Positions 15,957-26,041 of a DNA stretch of 64,000 nucleotides are shown in pieces. The DNA is from an uncultured Porphyromonadaceae bacterium. GTDB taxonomy: Bacteria > Bacteroidota > Bacteroidia > Bacteroidales > Muribaculaceae. Under the pieces are notes generated by a model. It was given only the letters and a program-made list of their open reading frames with translations, was not told the origin of the DNA and did not search any database. A program made the position numbers and the translations under genes. The first letter of the stretch is position 1; each line of letters opens with the position of its first letter. Location of the stretch: positions 1-64,000 of the forward strand of contig UQER01000010.1 in assembly GCA_900540205.1 (NCBI GenBank), given 5' to 3'.

Positions 15957-18212
15957 TCAGTTGAATTCAAAGGCATAACGGAGAGTGAGGCCGCACGAAA
16001 AGCGGTTGCCCCGCTGCAAAAACGCGTTGCCTATCGATACGAAGTAGAATGTGGCGAAGCGGGTGGAGGTGATGTTGTCGGCCCAGACATCCACCGACAG
16101 CGGGCCTTTGTCCACGCGCACGGATGCGTTAAGAAGCATATAGAAGGGCTGTTCCACGGTGTTGGCCTCGTCCCAGTAGATTTTTCCTACTCCACGGGTG
16201 CTGATGTTGGCCGAAATGGCGTCGATGAACGAACGGCTGAACCGGTGCTCGTATGCAGCGCTGATGAAAAGGGTATTCGATGGTGCGTAGGGCACGTGCT
16301 TGCCTGAAAAATCGGTTTTGCCGTTGAAGAATTCACGGAATGTGGCGTGGGTGAATCCGTAGGACACGCGGGAGGTGAAACCGTTGCCGATGCGTGCTGT
16401 AGCGGAGATTTCGGCTCCTGTCGACCGCGATTTTCCGGCGTTTGCCATCATGCGGCCGGTCACGCTCCCTTCGGGGAACACGGTGAGCTGCTGGTCGAAG
16501 CAGTCAATCCAGAATGCCGTCAGGTCGAGCTGCAGCCGCCGTTCCCACAGGTTGAGGTGTGCGCCCACTTCGTAATTCCATGTCTTTTCGGGTGAATAGC
16601 GCACAATGTCGTCGGTGGAGTAGCGTTCGGCCAGCCCGAGCTTGCCCATTATGCGCTGCTGGAGCACATCGCTGAACATCTGGGTGTTATAACCGCCTGA
16701 TTTATATCCCTTCGTGACGGATGCAAACACATTGCCCGCAGAGCCCGGCAGATTGTAGCTGACCGAAAATTTCGGGAGCAACTGGTTGAACGACTGCGAA
16801 AGCTTGCCGCGGTCGTCAATGTCGACAGGGATATTCGTGGCATATGGCTTTTCGGTGCCGTCGGTAAGGTCGTATATCGAGTAGGTCGAAGCCGAGTAGC
16901 TGTGATAGCGGATGGCGTTGTGTTCCCAGTCCCAGCGCAATCCGAGGGTCAGGGTGAAGTCGCCGGCATTGAGCTGGCTTTCGTGGTAGAGCGACACGCC
17001 GTAGGAGGGGAGGAGAAAGCTGCTTTCAAGCCGCAGCGAGCGCTGGTCCCAGCGTATGGGGTAGTCGGGGCTCATGGCATTGGCGTTGTTCTCAATCAGC
17101 GTTGTGAGGCCGTGGTTGAAGAATGTGACTGGAGCGTCCATGTTTCCGCGCCTGAAAAATCCGAATGCGCCTGCCAGCCAGTTGTATCGGCTTTTAACGT
17201 TGCTGCGTGCCACTACATCGGTGGTAAAGGCATATTCATGCCTGGCCTGTGTGAGGGTGAAATAGTCGAGCGGCAGGAAATCCTGGTCCAGCGTCATGTT
17301 GTCGTTGATGTACTGGAAACTGCTGATGGCCGAGAGGTCCACGTCGCCGAGGTGGATTTTGGCCACAAGGCCGTCAGTAACGGTCAAACGGCGGTAGAAG
17401 CACGTGTCGTTGTAGGCTATCCGGCCTGTAGCCGCCGATTCGTAGGGATAGCCGTGCTGCTGCGAATGGGCTACGGTGGCGGTGTTTTCCACGATGGTGT
17501 TGTGGCTTGTGCGCCAGATGGTTTTCCAGCGTGCGCTCCATAGCCGTTCCTTTCCCACGCGTGAGTTGTTCACCTCGTTCCGGAAAAATCCGTCGGTGCC
17601 CGTGGCATAGACGTTGAGCGATGTGCCGTGGCGCCGGTTGAACAGCTTATATATGCCGAGCGACGCCTTGAACGAGTTCTGCGAGCCGTATTCACCCGAG
17701 AAGCGCACACCCTCGAAATTGAAAGGGGAAAGGGTGTGGATGTTCACGAGGCCGCCCATGGTGTTGCGTCCGTAGAGTATGTTCTGCGGGCCGCGCAGAA
17801 TCTCGATGCGCGAAATGTCGGCCAGGTCGAAGTCGAAATTGTCTTTGTTTATGATGGGTACATTGTCGATGTTCAGTCCCACTACCGGCTGGTCGATTCG
17901 TGTGCCGAGACCGCGGACGTACACAGACGATGTCATGCGCGAGCCGTACTGCGGCATGTAGAAATTGGGAGCCATCTCGCTCACCTGCTTTATGTTCACA
18001 AGATTGTCGCGTTCAATCTCGGCATGGTTCACAACGGTTATGGCCTCGTCATGATTAGCGAGCACCCCACCTTTGATTGCCGTCACCGAGACCTGAGGCA
18101 GCGATATGAGCGAGTCGAGCTGCTGGTCCGGACGCATGTCGGCAGCGCCAAGGGCGACGACGCCTGTGGCTGCGGCAGTAATCAGAAGGGCTGTCCGGAG
18201 AATATGTGGCAC
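15957..18212 (-). CDS. TonB-dependent outer membrane receptor
   Basis: The 751-residue product has a signal peptide (about 1-24), a plug domain (about 45-160) with the TBDR signatures YVRGLGTR, VVGLNIDNVP and IEILRGPQNILYGRNTMGGLVNIHT, and a 22-strand barrel ending in an aromatic/aliphatic strand (LRYAFEFN). It lacks the N-terminal carboxypeptidase-regulatory-like domain of SusC-type receptors and has no SusD partner, so it is more like an iron, cobalamin or metal-complex receptor. The ligand cannot be read from sequence. It is transcribed divergently from the ECF sigma factor gene, 191 nt away, with a clear promoter upstream, and is followed by a small lipoprotein gene. Confidence 0.9.
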   Translation of the reverse strand: MPHILRTALLITAAATGVVALGAADMRPDQQLDSLISLPQVSVTAIKGGVLANHDEAITVVNHAEIERDNLVNIKQVSEMAPNFYMPQYGSRMTSSVYVRGLGTRIDQPVVGLNIDNVPIINKDNFDFDLADISRIEILRGPQNILYGRNTMGGLVNIHTLSPFNFEGVRFSGEYGSQNSFKASLGIYKLFNRRHGTSLNVYATGTDGFFRNEVNNSRVGKERLWSARWKTIWRTSHNTIVENTATVAHSQQHGYPYESAATGRIAYNDTCFYRRLTVTDGLVAKIHLGDVDLSAISSFQYINDNMTLDQDFLPLDYFTLTQARHEYAFTTDVVARSNVKSRYNWLAGAFGFFRRGNMDAPVTFFNHGLTTLIENNANAMSPDYPIRWDQRSLRLESSFLLPSYGVSLYHESQLNAGDFTLTLGLRWDWEHNAIRYHSYSASTYSIYDLTDGTEKPYATNIPVDIDDRGKLSQSFNQLLPKFSVSYNLPGSAGNVFASVTKGYKSGGYNTQMFSDVLQQRIMGKLGLAERYSTDDIVRYSPEKTWNYEVGAHLNLWERRLQLDLTAFWIDCFDQQLTVFPEGSVTGRMMANAGKSRSTGAEISATARIGNGFTSRVSYGFTHATFREFFNGKTDFSGKHVPYAPSNTLFISAAYEHRFSRSFIDAISANISTRGVGKIYWDEANTVEQPFYMLLNASVRVDKGPLSVDVWADNITSTRFATFYFVSIGNAFLQRGNRFSCGLTLRYAFEFN

Positions 18213-18239
18213 GTGACTGGATTTTTTTGTTCAGGAGTG

Positions 18240-18275
18240 CAAAGTTAGCTATTTTTTTGCTAAAACGCTAAAACG
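18240..18275 (-). promoter_or_regulatory. Promoter of the receptor operon
   Basis: On the - strand the exact -7 element TAACTTTG occupies 18247-18240. Its -33 region contains two TTTTAG copies rather than a clean TTTG. The start codon is 28 nt downstream. Confidence 0.6.
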
Positions 18276-18316
18276 TTCTGTAATGATTGGGGTATGATGG
18301 ATTTTTGCGGTGCCTG

Positions 18317-18348
18317 TTTTCCTGAAAGGGGAAAAAACACTATCTTTG
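18317..18348 (+). promoter_or_regulatory. Promoter of the ECF sigma operon
   Basis: TATCTTTG (18341-18348) is an exact -7 element, with TTTT/TTTC at about 18317-18321 as a weak -33 at the usual spacing. The coding start is 56 nt downstream. Confidence 0.6.
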
Positions 18349-18403
18349 TAAATGATTCCGACAGTCAGAACCGTTCTGAAAAAGTCAGGAACAATCTATA
18401 ACA

Positions 18404-18964
18404 ATGGGAAAGGAACTACCTCGTGAAGACATTCAGCTGATTGAGCGTCTGCGGCAACCGGAAAGTTGCCGTGCGGCGTTCAACGATGTGGTGCGTGCCT
18501 ATTCCGAACCCCTTTACTGGCAGATACGTAGGATAGTGGAGACGCACGACGATGCTGCCGATGTTTTGCAGAACACCTTCCTGAAGGCATGGCAGTCGGT
18601 GGAAAATTTCCGCGGAGACGCCAAGCTGTCCACGTGGCTTTATAAGATAGCCCTCAACGAGAGCATCTCGCACATGGCGCGTGAGCGGAAGCGCGGTGGA
18701 GTGTCAATCGACCAGGAGGAATCGAATCTTGTCAACATGATTGAGGCTGACCCTTGGGTGGATGGCGACAGTCTGGCTCTTGAATTACGAAAAGCCATAG
18801 CCACACTTCCTGAGAAACAGCGGATTGTGTTCAATATGAAGTATTTCGACGAAATGAAATATGAGCAGATGAGCGAAATCCTGGGTACGTCGGTGGGCGC
18901 GCTTAAGGCCTCCTACCACCTTGCGGTCAAGAAAATCGAGACATATTTCAATAATCTGGAGTGA
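18404..18964 (+). CDS. ECF-type RNA polymerase sigma factor
   Basis: The 186-residue product has region 2 at about residues 22-90 (YWQIRRIVETHDDAADVLQNTFLKAW, with the DDAxDVxQ core-binding helix and KLSTWLYKIALNESI in 2.4) and region 4 at about 125-178 (LPEKQRIVFNMKYFDEMKYEQMSEIL, GTSVGALKASYHLAVKKIE helix-turn-helix). Regions 1.1 and 3 are absent, as in ECF factors. It heads an operon-like run with a one-TM protein and a Spy-like periplasmic protein, so it probably responds to an envelope signal. It is not next to a FecR homologue, so it is not a simple iron-transport ECF. Confidence 0.94.
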   Translation: MGKELPREDIQLIERLRQPESCRAAFNDVVRAYSEPLYWQIRRIVETHDDAADVLQNTFLKAWQSVENFRGDAKLSTWLYKIALNESISHMARERKRGGVSIDQEESNLVNMIEADPWVDGDSLALELRKAIATLPEKQRIVFNMKYFDEMKYEQMSEILGTSVGALKASYHLAVKKIETYFNNLE

Positions 18965-19138
18965 CAAAAAATTTCAACACTTTTTAAACCATCCGTACCG
19001 CAGGCAGTCATAAAAGCACAGACAACTTCAGCCCACAGGCGTTCCGAAGGGCTCGGACCTGACAGAAAAGCTTGCAGGCTAACGCATAAAGAGATTATTA
19101 CAGCTGATTCTTTTCATTTTGCGCTTCAAAAATGAATT

Positions 19139-19579
19139 ATGAAAAAAGGCGACGACATATTGAAAAAAATAAACCGGAATGACGGAATGACCGTCCCGGA
19201 AGGCTTCTTCGAGGATTTCGCCGCGAAGATGGAAGCCATGTTGCCCGAACGCCCCGAGGCCGAGCAGCCGCGTCGCATCGAGCACCGCACCACGTGGCAG
19301 CGTATACGTCCGTATGTATATATGGCCGCCATGTTCGCAGGCATCTGGTGCATGCTCAAGATGTTTACCATGATGGGCCCCGGCAACATCGACTTGTCAA
19401 TCGACAAGAACCACATCCTAACCGATGCCCTGAGTGATGACAATTTCGTGTATGAATACATCATCGACGATTTGAACGACAGCGAGTTGTTCGACGAGAT
19501 GTATAACGACAGCATTGCCGTGGAGGATTTCACCCCGGTCGACAGCCTTGTCGACGCCGAGACCTCACAGACGGAATAG
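19139..19579 (+). CDS. Single-pass membrane protein, possible anti-sigma factor
   Basis: The 146-residue product has a basic cytosolic N-terminus of about 58 residues, one transmembrane segment at about residues 60-80 (YMAAMFAGIWCMLKMFTMM), and a strongly acidic periplasmic tail. No zinc-binding HxxxCxxC motif of ZAS anti-sigma factors is present. Position directly downstream of an ECF sigma gene (174-nt gap) and the topology suggest a membrane anti-sigma partner. The start ATG at 19139 gives MKKGDDILKKINRNDG, a typical cytosolic start. The function is inferred from context only. Confidence 0.75.
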   Translation: MKKGDDILKKINRNDGMTVPEGFFEDFAAKMEAMLPERPEAEQPRRIEHRTTWQRIRPYVYMAAMFAGIWCMLKMFTMMGPGNIDLSIDKNHILTDALSDDNFVYEYIIDDLNDSELFDEMYNDSIAVEDFTPVDSLVDAETSQTE

Positions 19580-19602
19580 AGAATACAACAACGCGATTCG
19601 AG

Positions 19603-20082
19603 ATGAAAAAGCACGTCCTCAAATATCTGTTCGTACTGATGGCCGTAATGGGAAGCACACTTGTGTCGATGGCCCAGAACCGCACTGACCGTGAGCAATG
19701 GCTCAATGAGATGAACCAGTACAAACGCAATTATTTCACCAAGGAGCTTGACCTGTCGGTGCAGCAGCAGGCTAAATTTTTCCCGCTTTACGAGGAAATG
19801 AACGAGCAGACCCGCAAAATCGACTCGGAGGCGCGTGTCATGGAACAACGTGTTGCTGACGCTGCTGATGCCACCGACCTCGAGTACGAAAAGGCCACTG
19901 AAGCCGTTTACGATGCAAAAGTCCGCACCGCCGAGATTGAGAAGGAGTACATGCTGAAGTTCAGGGAGATTCTTTCAAGCAAGCAGATGTTTCAGCTCAA
20001 CAATGTGGAACGGAAGTTCTCGCGCGAGATGATGCGTCAGCATCACCGTCTGCGCAGCACCCGTAAGGCTGAGGCGAAATAA
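19603..20082 (+). CDS. Periplasmic Spy/CpxP-like protein
   Basis: The 159-residue product has a signal peptide (about 1-24, ending SMAQ) followed by an almost wholly helical, charged domain. LDLSVQQQAKFFPLYEEM corresponds to the LTxxQ motif of Spy/CpxP-type proteins, which act as periplasmic chaperones or stress sensors. The second half (about 60-159) is rich in Glu, Lys and Arg with likely coiled-coil character. It follows the single-pass protein by 23 nt. Together the three genes look like a sigma/anti-sigma module with a periplasmic effector or sensor, comparable in logic to Cpx/Zra systems. This is inference from fold and gene order. Confidence 0.78.
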   Translation: MKKHVLKYLFVLMAVMGSTLVSMAQNRTDREQWLNEMNQYKRNYFTKELDLSVQQQAKFFPLYEEMNEQTRKIDSEARVMEQRVADAADATDLEYEKATEAVYDAKVRTAEIEKEYMLKFREILSSKQMFQLNNVERKFSREMMRQHHRLRSTRKAEAK

Positions 20083-20326
20083 CGGACTGCTACCGGGATT
20101 ATTCGCTCTACACTAGATAGAACTTAAATAGCGAACGAGGCTTCACCGTTTGTTCATGCCGATATCGCCCTGTGGGGATTGGGGAGAATGCAGGCGGGCG
20201 GTAGAGCTTCGTTTTGGCTTTATTGCCACTCATGAATTTTATAGTGCGGCGAACCGCAACCCCAGGCTTGCCGTTACTATTTTGACCAATGTAGATTGTC
20301 GACCACCTGATTAATTTGAATCCGGT
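20083..20326. other. Intergenic region without a recognised feature
   Basis: These 244 nt hold no ORF with coding character, no intrinsic terminator and no exact TAnnTTTG match. The promoter of the alpha-2-macroglobulin-like gene must lie here but I cannot place it. Confidence 0.5.
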
Positions 20327-23300
20327 ATGAAAAAAATCCTGTTTCTTTGTCTGCTTGCTCTGGCAGGCTGTTTCATGCCTATGAACGGAAAGAACATAAC
20401 TGGCAGCAAGCCAGATTTCGCATTCCCGCGAAAAGTGGAAACCACGGCGCAGTCTGATCTTGACCGTGCGCTTGCCGACGGCAATTCGCCGCAGGCGCTC
20501 AATGCCCTTATCCGCTGGAGTCTGGCCAAGGTGGCCGTCTCCGCCGATTCGCTGCCGGCTGTGCTCGGCAAAATCGAGGCTGTGAAAGCGCGTACTTCCG
20601 ATGTGGCAGCCTTGTCGCTGATGAATCTGCTGGAAGCCCGGATTTATACAGGTGTATATCAGTCGGACCGCTGGACCTACGACCAGCGGCCTGCAAACAC
20701 CGATGTAGCAGGAGCGGACTATCGTCTGTGGAGCCGCACGCAGTTTGTCGGAAAAGTGAAGAGCCTGATTGATGCCGCCTTGCAGCCTCGTGCGGCATTA
20801 TTTGCCATGCCTCTCACGGATTTTGATAACGTGATAGAATACGAAAGGGATGCATTGACGTTTTATCCCACGTTATATGATTTCGCAGCCTCGCAGGCAA
20901 TTGATTGTCTGACCACCTTCGCCGACCGCAATGCCGTGCTTCCCGTGGCGCTGCTCTCCGATATGCTCGACCGGTCGCTTTATCCCGCAAATGCCTCCGG
21001 CGTTAATGCCGAAATTCTCGGAATCTATCGTTCGCTTATTCTGGGGCGTGACGGCACGGCCCCGGCTGTGCGTGCGCAGGTCAATATGATTGACTATATC
21101 TGCCCGCGGCTCTTCGGCACAGAGACGCCAGTGGCGCCATATATGAGGAGATATGCGCCCACATCCGACTCCCGCCGTAACGATGCTTTCATGGAGGCTT
21201 ACAGTAGAAACATCACGTCGCCGTATGCGGTGGAGTTCCTGCTCCAGATACGTCCCGACGGCCAGGAGCAGAAGAAAACACTTTACGGATTGCTGTCGGA
21301 TTTTGCCGCCAAGGATCCCGATTATTTCAATATCAATGAAGTAAAGAACCGACTGAGCGGCATGTCGGCCAAAACGGTGCGTACGGAATATGCGGCCCAA
21401 GGCGTAAAAGATGGCACGCTGCCCGTAAAGGTGACTGCCGACAATGTGAACGCCGTTACGCTGAAACTTGTGGATGTGACGTCGGTGGCCCGTGCTGCCC
21501 GCAACCGCAGTCAGGTGAAACTCACACGCAGTCAGATCCGTCCCGTGAGCACTGTGGAAGTGTCGCTCGACGGAGAGGTGCCTTTTTCCGCATCACGAGT
21601 GGTGGCATTCAAGTTACCCCGCTTCGGACTTTTTGCTGTAGTTGCGGATTTTGCCGGACGTCAGCAGGCCGATGTGGAATGGGTTGATGTGGTGTCGTGC
21701 AGCAATCTGACAGGGTCGGCCATGTCGAAGGACGGAAAATCGACCGCGATCGTTGCCGATGCGGAGAGCGGGGCACCGGTTGATGGCGCTTCAATCCACT
21801 TCACCCCCTGGAACCGTAAGCTCGGAACAGTGTCGCTTCCCGGAAAGACAGACAGGGAGGGGATGCTTGCGCTCGACGTGAAGGAATACGGACAGATGGA
21901 ACCGCAATTCGGAGAGGATGTTTTTGCGCCTGCCTGCTCGGTGTACCATTCATCGGACGCATCGGATGGAACGACCCGTTACGGTGCGAACATGTTCACC
22001 TCGCTGAAACTTTACCGTCCGGGCGATGTGGTCGATTTCTCGGCTGCCGTCTACAGCCATACTTCACGCGGCGGCAACACCATAGTGCAGAACGAGACAT
22101 TCACGGCGGTGCTGCGCGATGCCAACTATCAGAGCATCGATACCCTGACCCTCACCACCGATAGCTGGGGGCGCATTCAGGGTGCATTCAGTCTGCCCAA
22201 AGCAGGCCTCACCGGCAACTATTCCATCGAATTAGGTAAGGGAGACAAGACATTCGGGTATACATACTTCACTGTGAGCGATTATAAGCTTCCGACTTTC
22301 ATGGTGGAAGTGAAAAATGTGGAGCGACCGGCCAACACGGCCGATAATGCCGTGATAGAAGGCGTGGCAAGCACATTCGCCGGTTTCCCGGTGGCTGAGG
22401 CCGCAGTGAAGGCCTCGGTGAAAGTGCGCTCGGGCTACTGGTTCTACGCTTCGGTTTCACCTGAGTTCTTCGAGACCGAAACCACCACCGGTGCCGACGG
22501 AACATTCCGTATTGTCATCCCTGCCGAAGCCATCGCATCCAGCCCCAATGCCGCGGGTTATTTCATGGTTGACGTGGCTGTAGTGTCGCCCGATGGCGAG
22601 ACGCAGCAGGCTTCGACGGGCTTCAATATGGGCAAACCCTTGAATATTACTGTTAATATTCCTCAGATATATATTCCAGAAACTGCCAACGCTTCTGTGA
22701 CCGCGGTTGATGGGAGCGGCAAGGACGTCAGCGTACAGCTTGCCTACACGGTGAAACGTTGTGTCGAAAAGTTGTACGACGATTTTGATGACGCCCCGAG
22801 TTTCGAGGATTATAAATCGGGCGAATGCGCATCAGGCTCAGCCGACGGGCTGCTGTCGTCGCTTCCGTCCGGCAAATATGTGGCCGAATTCCGCCCTGTG
22901 GATTCTGCACTGGCCGACAAGGCGTTTTCAGGCGAGTTCGTTGTTTATCGCAAGGCTGACAAGGCATGTCCCGTTCAGGAGCTTCTGTGGCTTCCTGAAA
23001 GTGAGGTCATTGCGGATGCCGACGGGAAATTCCGCATTACGTTCGGTACAGCGGTGGAACATGCAAATGTTCTGCTGATACTCTGCACGCTCGACAGTAC
23101 GGTGGTTGAACACCGCTGGCTGCGTGATGTGAGCGGTATGCGCCATGTGGACCTGAAACTCCCGTCGGTAGAATCGCGAGTACGGGTATATCTGCGCACC
23201 GTCAGCCGCCTGCACTCCATGTCGGCTGCCATAGATGTACTGCCGGCCTCTACACGCAAAAAAATAGAGATTACCACCGAAACCTTCCGCGACAAAGTGA

Positions 23301-26041
23301 TCCCCGGCAGCGAGGAGACCATAACCTTCCGTATCAAAGGCATCGATGGAGCCGTAGCTGAATCGGCCGTGCTGCTCGATATGAGCAACAAGGCCATTGA
23401 TGTACTCGAATCCAATCCACTCCGCTGGGCGTTGGCGTCGCGCCCGATGGGATTCCTGTCGGTTGACGGCTGGAGTTTCACACAGCGAGCCAGCACATTG
23501 CGCAGCGCTGTCAATTATCTCAAGAATAACGTTATTGTTGCGCCTGAATTCAATCTGTACGGGCGGTCGTTCATGCCTGAACGGGTGTTCAATCTCGCAC
23601 GTCAGTTCCGCTCGACCAATTACACTATGAAGGCGATGGGAACAGAGGAGGCCGAGGCCGAGGATGCTATTGTCACAATGGACCAGGCCGCACCGGCTGC
23701 TCAGGCCAAGATGGCATTGGCCGGTTCGGCCGCTGGTGTGGTAACTGAGTCGGCTATGGATGAGGGTGCTTCCGAAGAAAACACTTCAGCTGCAGAGACC
23801 GATGATGCCGCTCAATATCGTCCTTCGGAAATTCCGCTGGCATTCTTCCGGCCGATGCTTGTGACCGATGCCGACGGCACGCTGTCCATTACATACACCG
23901 TACCTGATGCAAACACCACCTGGGTGCTCCGTGCTTTGGCTTACAACAGAAATCTTCTGTCGGCCACTACTCAGGCTGATGTCGTGGCTTCTAAGCCGCT
24001 GATGGTATCGGCTAATGCACCACGTTTCCTCCGCACTTCCGACAAGGTGGTGATGCAGGCCTCGGTGATGAACGCCACCGACAGCATGCTGTGCGCTTCT
24101 ACTACATTGCAGGTGGTTGACTTCGCATCCGGCAAAGTGCTGACGGAGGTAACGTCTACCGACAGCATCGCGGCCGGCGGCCGTGCCGTTGTCGGCATTC
24201 CTTATAGTGTGCTTGCGGATGTGCAGGGCGTGTTGCTGCGCGTGAAATCCACGGCTGGCACTTTTACCGACGGCGAACAGGCGCTTGTGGCCGTATTGCC
24301 CTCCGACCAGGATGTGGTTGAGTCGCAGATGTTCTACCTCGCTCCCGGCCAGCAGTCGTATACCACTACTGTTGAGCCCGTAGGCGATGGCCGGGCATTC
24401 TTGAAATTTACAGAAAATCCGGCATGGGAAGTGGTATCGGCTCTCCCCGGACTTCGGGAGAACAAGATAAACTCCTCGATCGAGGCCGCTTCGGCACTGT
24501 TCTCGGCTTCAGTTGCCGAAGGCTTGATGCGAAGCTATCCTGAGGTGGCGCGGGCGTTGCGCGCCTGGAGCGAGAATCCCTCCGATTCGGCTCTGGTATC
24601 AGAGCTGTCGAAAAACAGCGAGCTGAAATCCATTCTGCTCAACTCAACACCTTGGGTATCGGATGCACTTTCGCAGACCCAGCGCATGCAGCGCCTGGTG
24701 CTTCTGCTCGACAAGCGCAACACTTCCGCTGCCATTGAAAATGCCATTGCAGAACTGGCGCGCACATATCAGAGTGACGGCGGCTGGAGCTGGACACCCA
24801 ATTATCCTGAAATTTCCGACTGGAGCACTGAAATGGTGCTTCAGATGCTCGGGCAGCTCAACCGCCTCGGCTGGTTGCCCTCCGACCGCAAGCTCGGCTC
24901 GATGATAGAGGGTAGTCTCAAACGTCTCGACCGTGTCACGGCAGAACGTTATGCCAAACACCGCCAGGGGGATTTCACCGACTATGCATATGTGCGGTCG
25001 ATGTTCCCGGCGGTCAAGCAATCCTCGGCCGGAGCCCGCGTCACGGCAGCTGTCGTAAGGCGTGTACTTGGCGACTGGACTAACGGTTCAGTGACGGAAA
25101 AGGCTGTGGATGCGCTCATACTGAACGCTAACGGCTATAATGCAACGGCCCGCAAGGTGGTGGCTTCTCTCAAGGAATATGCCACAGTTACACCGGAGAA
25201 GGGGATGTGGTGGCAGCAGCTCGACCGTACATTCTATGCCGGTCTGGACAAAGTGGGCTGCACCGCTCTGATTCTCGATGCCTTCACTACGGTAACTCCC
25301 GGTTCGCCGGATATTGACCGCATCCGCCAGTGGCTTGTGCTCCAGAAAACAAATAACGACTGGGGTTCGGGCGTATGCACTTCCAAAGTGGTGGCTTCCA
25401 TACTGATGTCGGGAACCGACTGGAATGTAAACCCCGCAGGCACCGCCATTCACATAGGTTCCACATTGGTTGAACCTGCCAAAGAGGAGGCTTTCACAGG
25501 CTCGTTCACACAGAACATCACTCCGTTGGTACGTGAGGGCGCGCAGCTCACCATCGACCGTCAGGCCAATTATCCCTCGTTCGGTGCGGTGCTGACTATG
25601 CGTTGCCTCCCCATGCACGATGTCAAGGCTGCCGGCTCGGCAGAATTGTCGGTGGAGAAATCCTTGAATGTCTACCGCGACGGGCAGTGGGTTCCCTCAC
25701 GCACGTTCAGCACCGGCGACCGCGTTCAGGTTTCGCTTGTGCTCAAAGTGGAGTCCGATTTGAGCTATGTGGTTATTCAGGATAACCGGGCTGCCACATT
25801 CGAGCCTGTGGAGCAGCTTCCGCGGCCGGTGGCCAGCGAGGGACTGTGGTTCTATCAGGAGAACCGCGACGCGTCGACCAACCTGTTTATCGACCGTCTG
25901 CCGCACGGCACATATATGCTCACTTACGAACTGTTCGCCACGCAAGGAGGCACCTTCGCTTCGGGAGTGGCAAGTGTGCAGAGCCTCTATAATCCCGCCA
26001 TGACGGCTCATTCGTCGGGCGATGAAATCTCTGTGAAATGA
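20327..26041 (+). CDS. Alpha-2-macroglobulin-like lipoprotein without thioester
   Basis: The 1904-residue product starts with a lipoprotein signal (LALAGC, Cys about residue 15). The order of parts fits bacterial alpha-2-macroglobulins: a helical N-terminal region, MG-type beta domains including the MG2-like LYRPGDVVDFSAAVY segment (about residues 562-576), a bait-like Ala/Glu-rich stretch near 1105-1165, the A2M core (PLAFFRPMLVTDADGTLSITYTVPD region split around 1170-1195), and a helical toroid domain (SDGGWSWTPNYPEISDWST). The CxEQ thioester motif expected near the toroid start is absent. Family members trap proteases or work with cell-wall enzymes. It overlaps the next gene by 4 nt. Confidence 0.9.
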   Translation: MKKILFLCLLALAGCFMPMNGKNITGSKPDFAFPRKVETTAQSDLDRALADGNSPQALNALIRWSLAKVAVSADSLPAVLGKIEAVKARTSDVAALSLMNLLEARIYTGVYQSDRWTYDQRPANTDVAGADYRLWSRTQFVGKVKSLIDAALQPRAALFAMPLTDFDNVIEYERDALTFYPTLYDFAASQAIDCLTTFADRNAVLPVALLSDMLDRSLYPANASGVNAEILGIYRSLILGRDGTAPAVRAQVNMIDYICPRLFGTETPVAPYMRRYAPTSDSRRNDAFMEAYSRNITSPYAVEFLLQIRPDGQEQKKTLYGLLSDFAAKDPDYFNINEVKNRLSGMSAKTVRTEYAAQGVKDGTLPVKVTADNVNAVTLKLVDVTSVARAARNRSQVKLTRSQIRPVSTVEVSLDGEVPFSASRVVAFKLPRFGLFAVVADFAGRQQADVEWVDVVSCSNLTGSAMSKDGKSTAIVADAESGAPVDGASIHFTPWNRKLGTVSLPGKTDREGMLALDVKEYGQMEPQFGEDVFAPACSVYHSSDASDGTTRYGANMFTSLKLYRPGDVVDFSAAVYSHTSRGGNTIVQNETFTAVLRDANYQSIDTLTLTTDSWGRIQGAFSLPKAGLTGNYSIELGKGDKTFGYTYFTVSDYKLPTFMVEVKNVERPANTADNAVIEGVASTFAGFPVAEAAVKASVKVRSGYWFYASVSPEFFETETTTGADGTFRIVIPAEAIASSPNAAGYFMVDVAVVSPDGETQQASTGFNMGKPLNITVNIPQIYIPETANASVTAVDGSGKDVSVQLAYTVKRCVEKLYDDFDDAPSFEDYKSGECASGSADGLLSSLPSGKYVAEFRPVDSALADKAFSGEFVVYRKADKACPVQELLWLPESEVIADADGKFRITFGTAVEHANVLLILCTLDSTVVEHRWLRDVSGMRHVDLKLPSVESRVRVYLRTVSRLHSMSAAIDVLPASTRKKIEITTETFRDKVIPGSEETITFRIKGIDGAVAESAVLLDMSNKAIDVLESNPLRWALASRPMGFLSVDGWSFTQRASTLRSAVNYLKNNVIVAPEFNLYGRSFMPERVFNLARQFRSTNYTMKAMGTEEAEAEDAIVTMDQAAPAAQAKMALAGSAAGVVTESAMDEGASEENTSAAETDDAAQYRPSEIPLAFFRPMLVTDADGTLSITYTVPDANTTWVLRALAYNRNLLSATTQADVVASKPLMVSANAPRFLRTSDKVVMQASVMNATDSMLCASTTLQVVDFASGKVLTEVTSTDSIAAGGRAVVGIPYSVLADVQGVLLRVKSTAGTFTDGEQALVAVLPSDQDVVESQMFYLAPGQQSYTTTVEPVGDGRAFLKFTENPAWEVVSALPGLRENKINSSIEAASALFSASVAEGLMRSYPEVARALRAWSENPSDSALVSELSKNSELKSILLNSTPWVSDALSQTQRMQRLVLLLDKRNTSAAIENAIAELARTYQSDGGWSWTPNYPEISDWSTEMVLQMLGQLNRLGWLPSDRKLGSMIEGSLKRLDRVTAERYAKHRQGDFTDYAYVRSMFPAVKQSSAGARVTAAVVRRVLGDWTNGSVTEKAVDALILNANGYNATARKVVASLKEYATVTPEKGMWWQQLDRTFYAGLDKVGCTALILDAFTTVTPGSPDIDRIRQWLVLQKTNNDWGSGVCTSKVVASILMSGTDWNVNPAGTAIHIGSTLVEPAKEEAFTGSFTQNITPLVREGAQLTIDRQANYPSFGAVLTMRCLPMHDVKAAGSAELSVEKSLNVYRDGQWVPSRTFSTGDRVQVSLVLKVESDLSYVVIQDNRAATFEPVEQLPRPVASEGLWFYQENRDASTNLFIDRLPHGTYMLTYELFATQGGTFASGVASVQSLYNPAMTAHSSGDEISVK

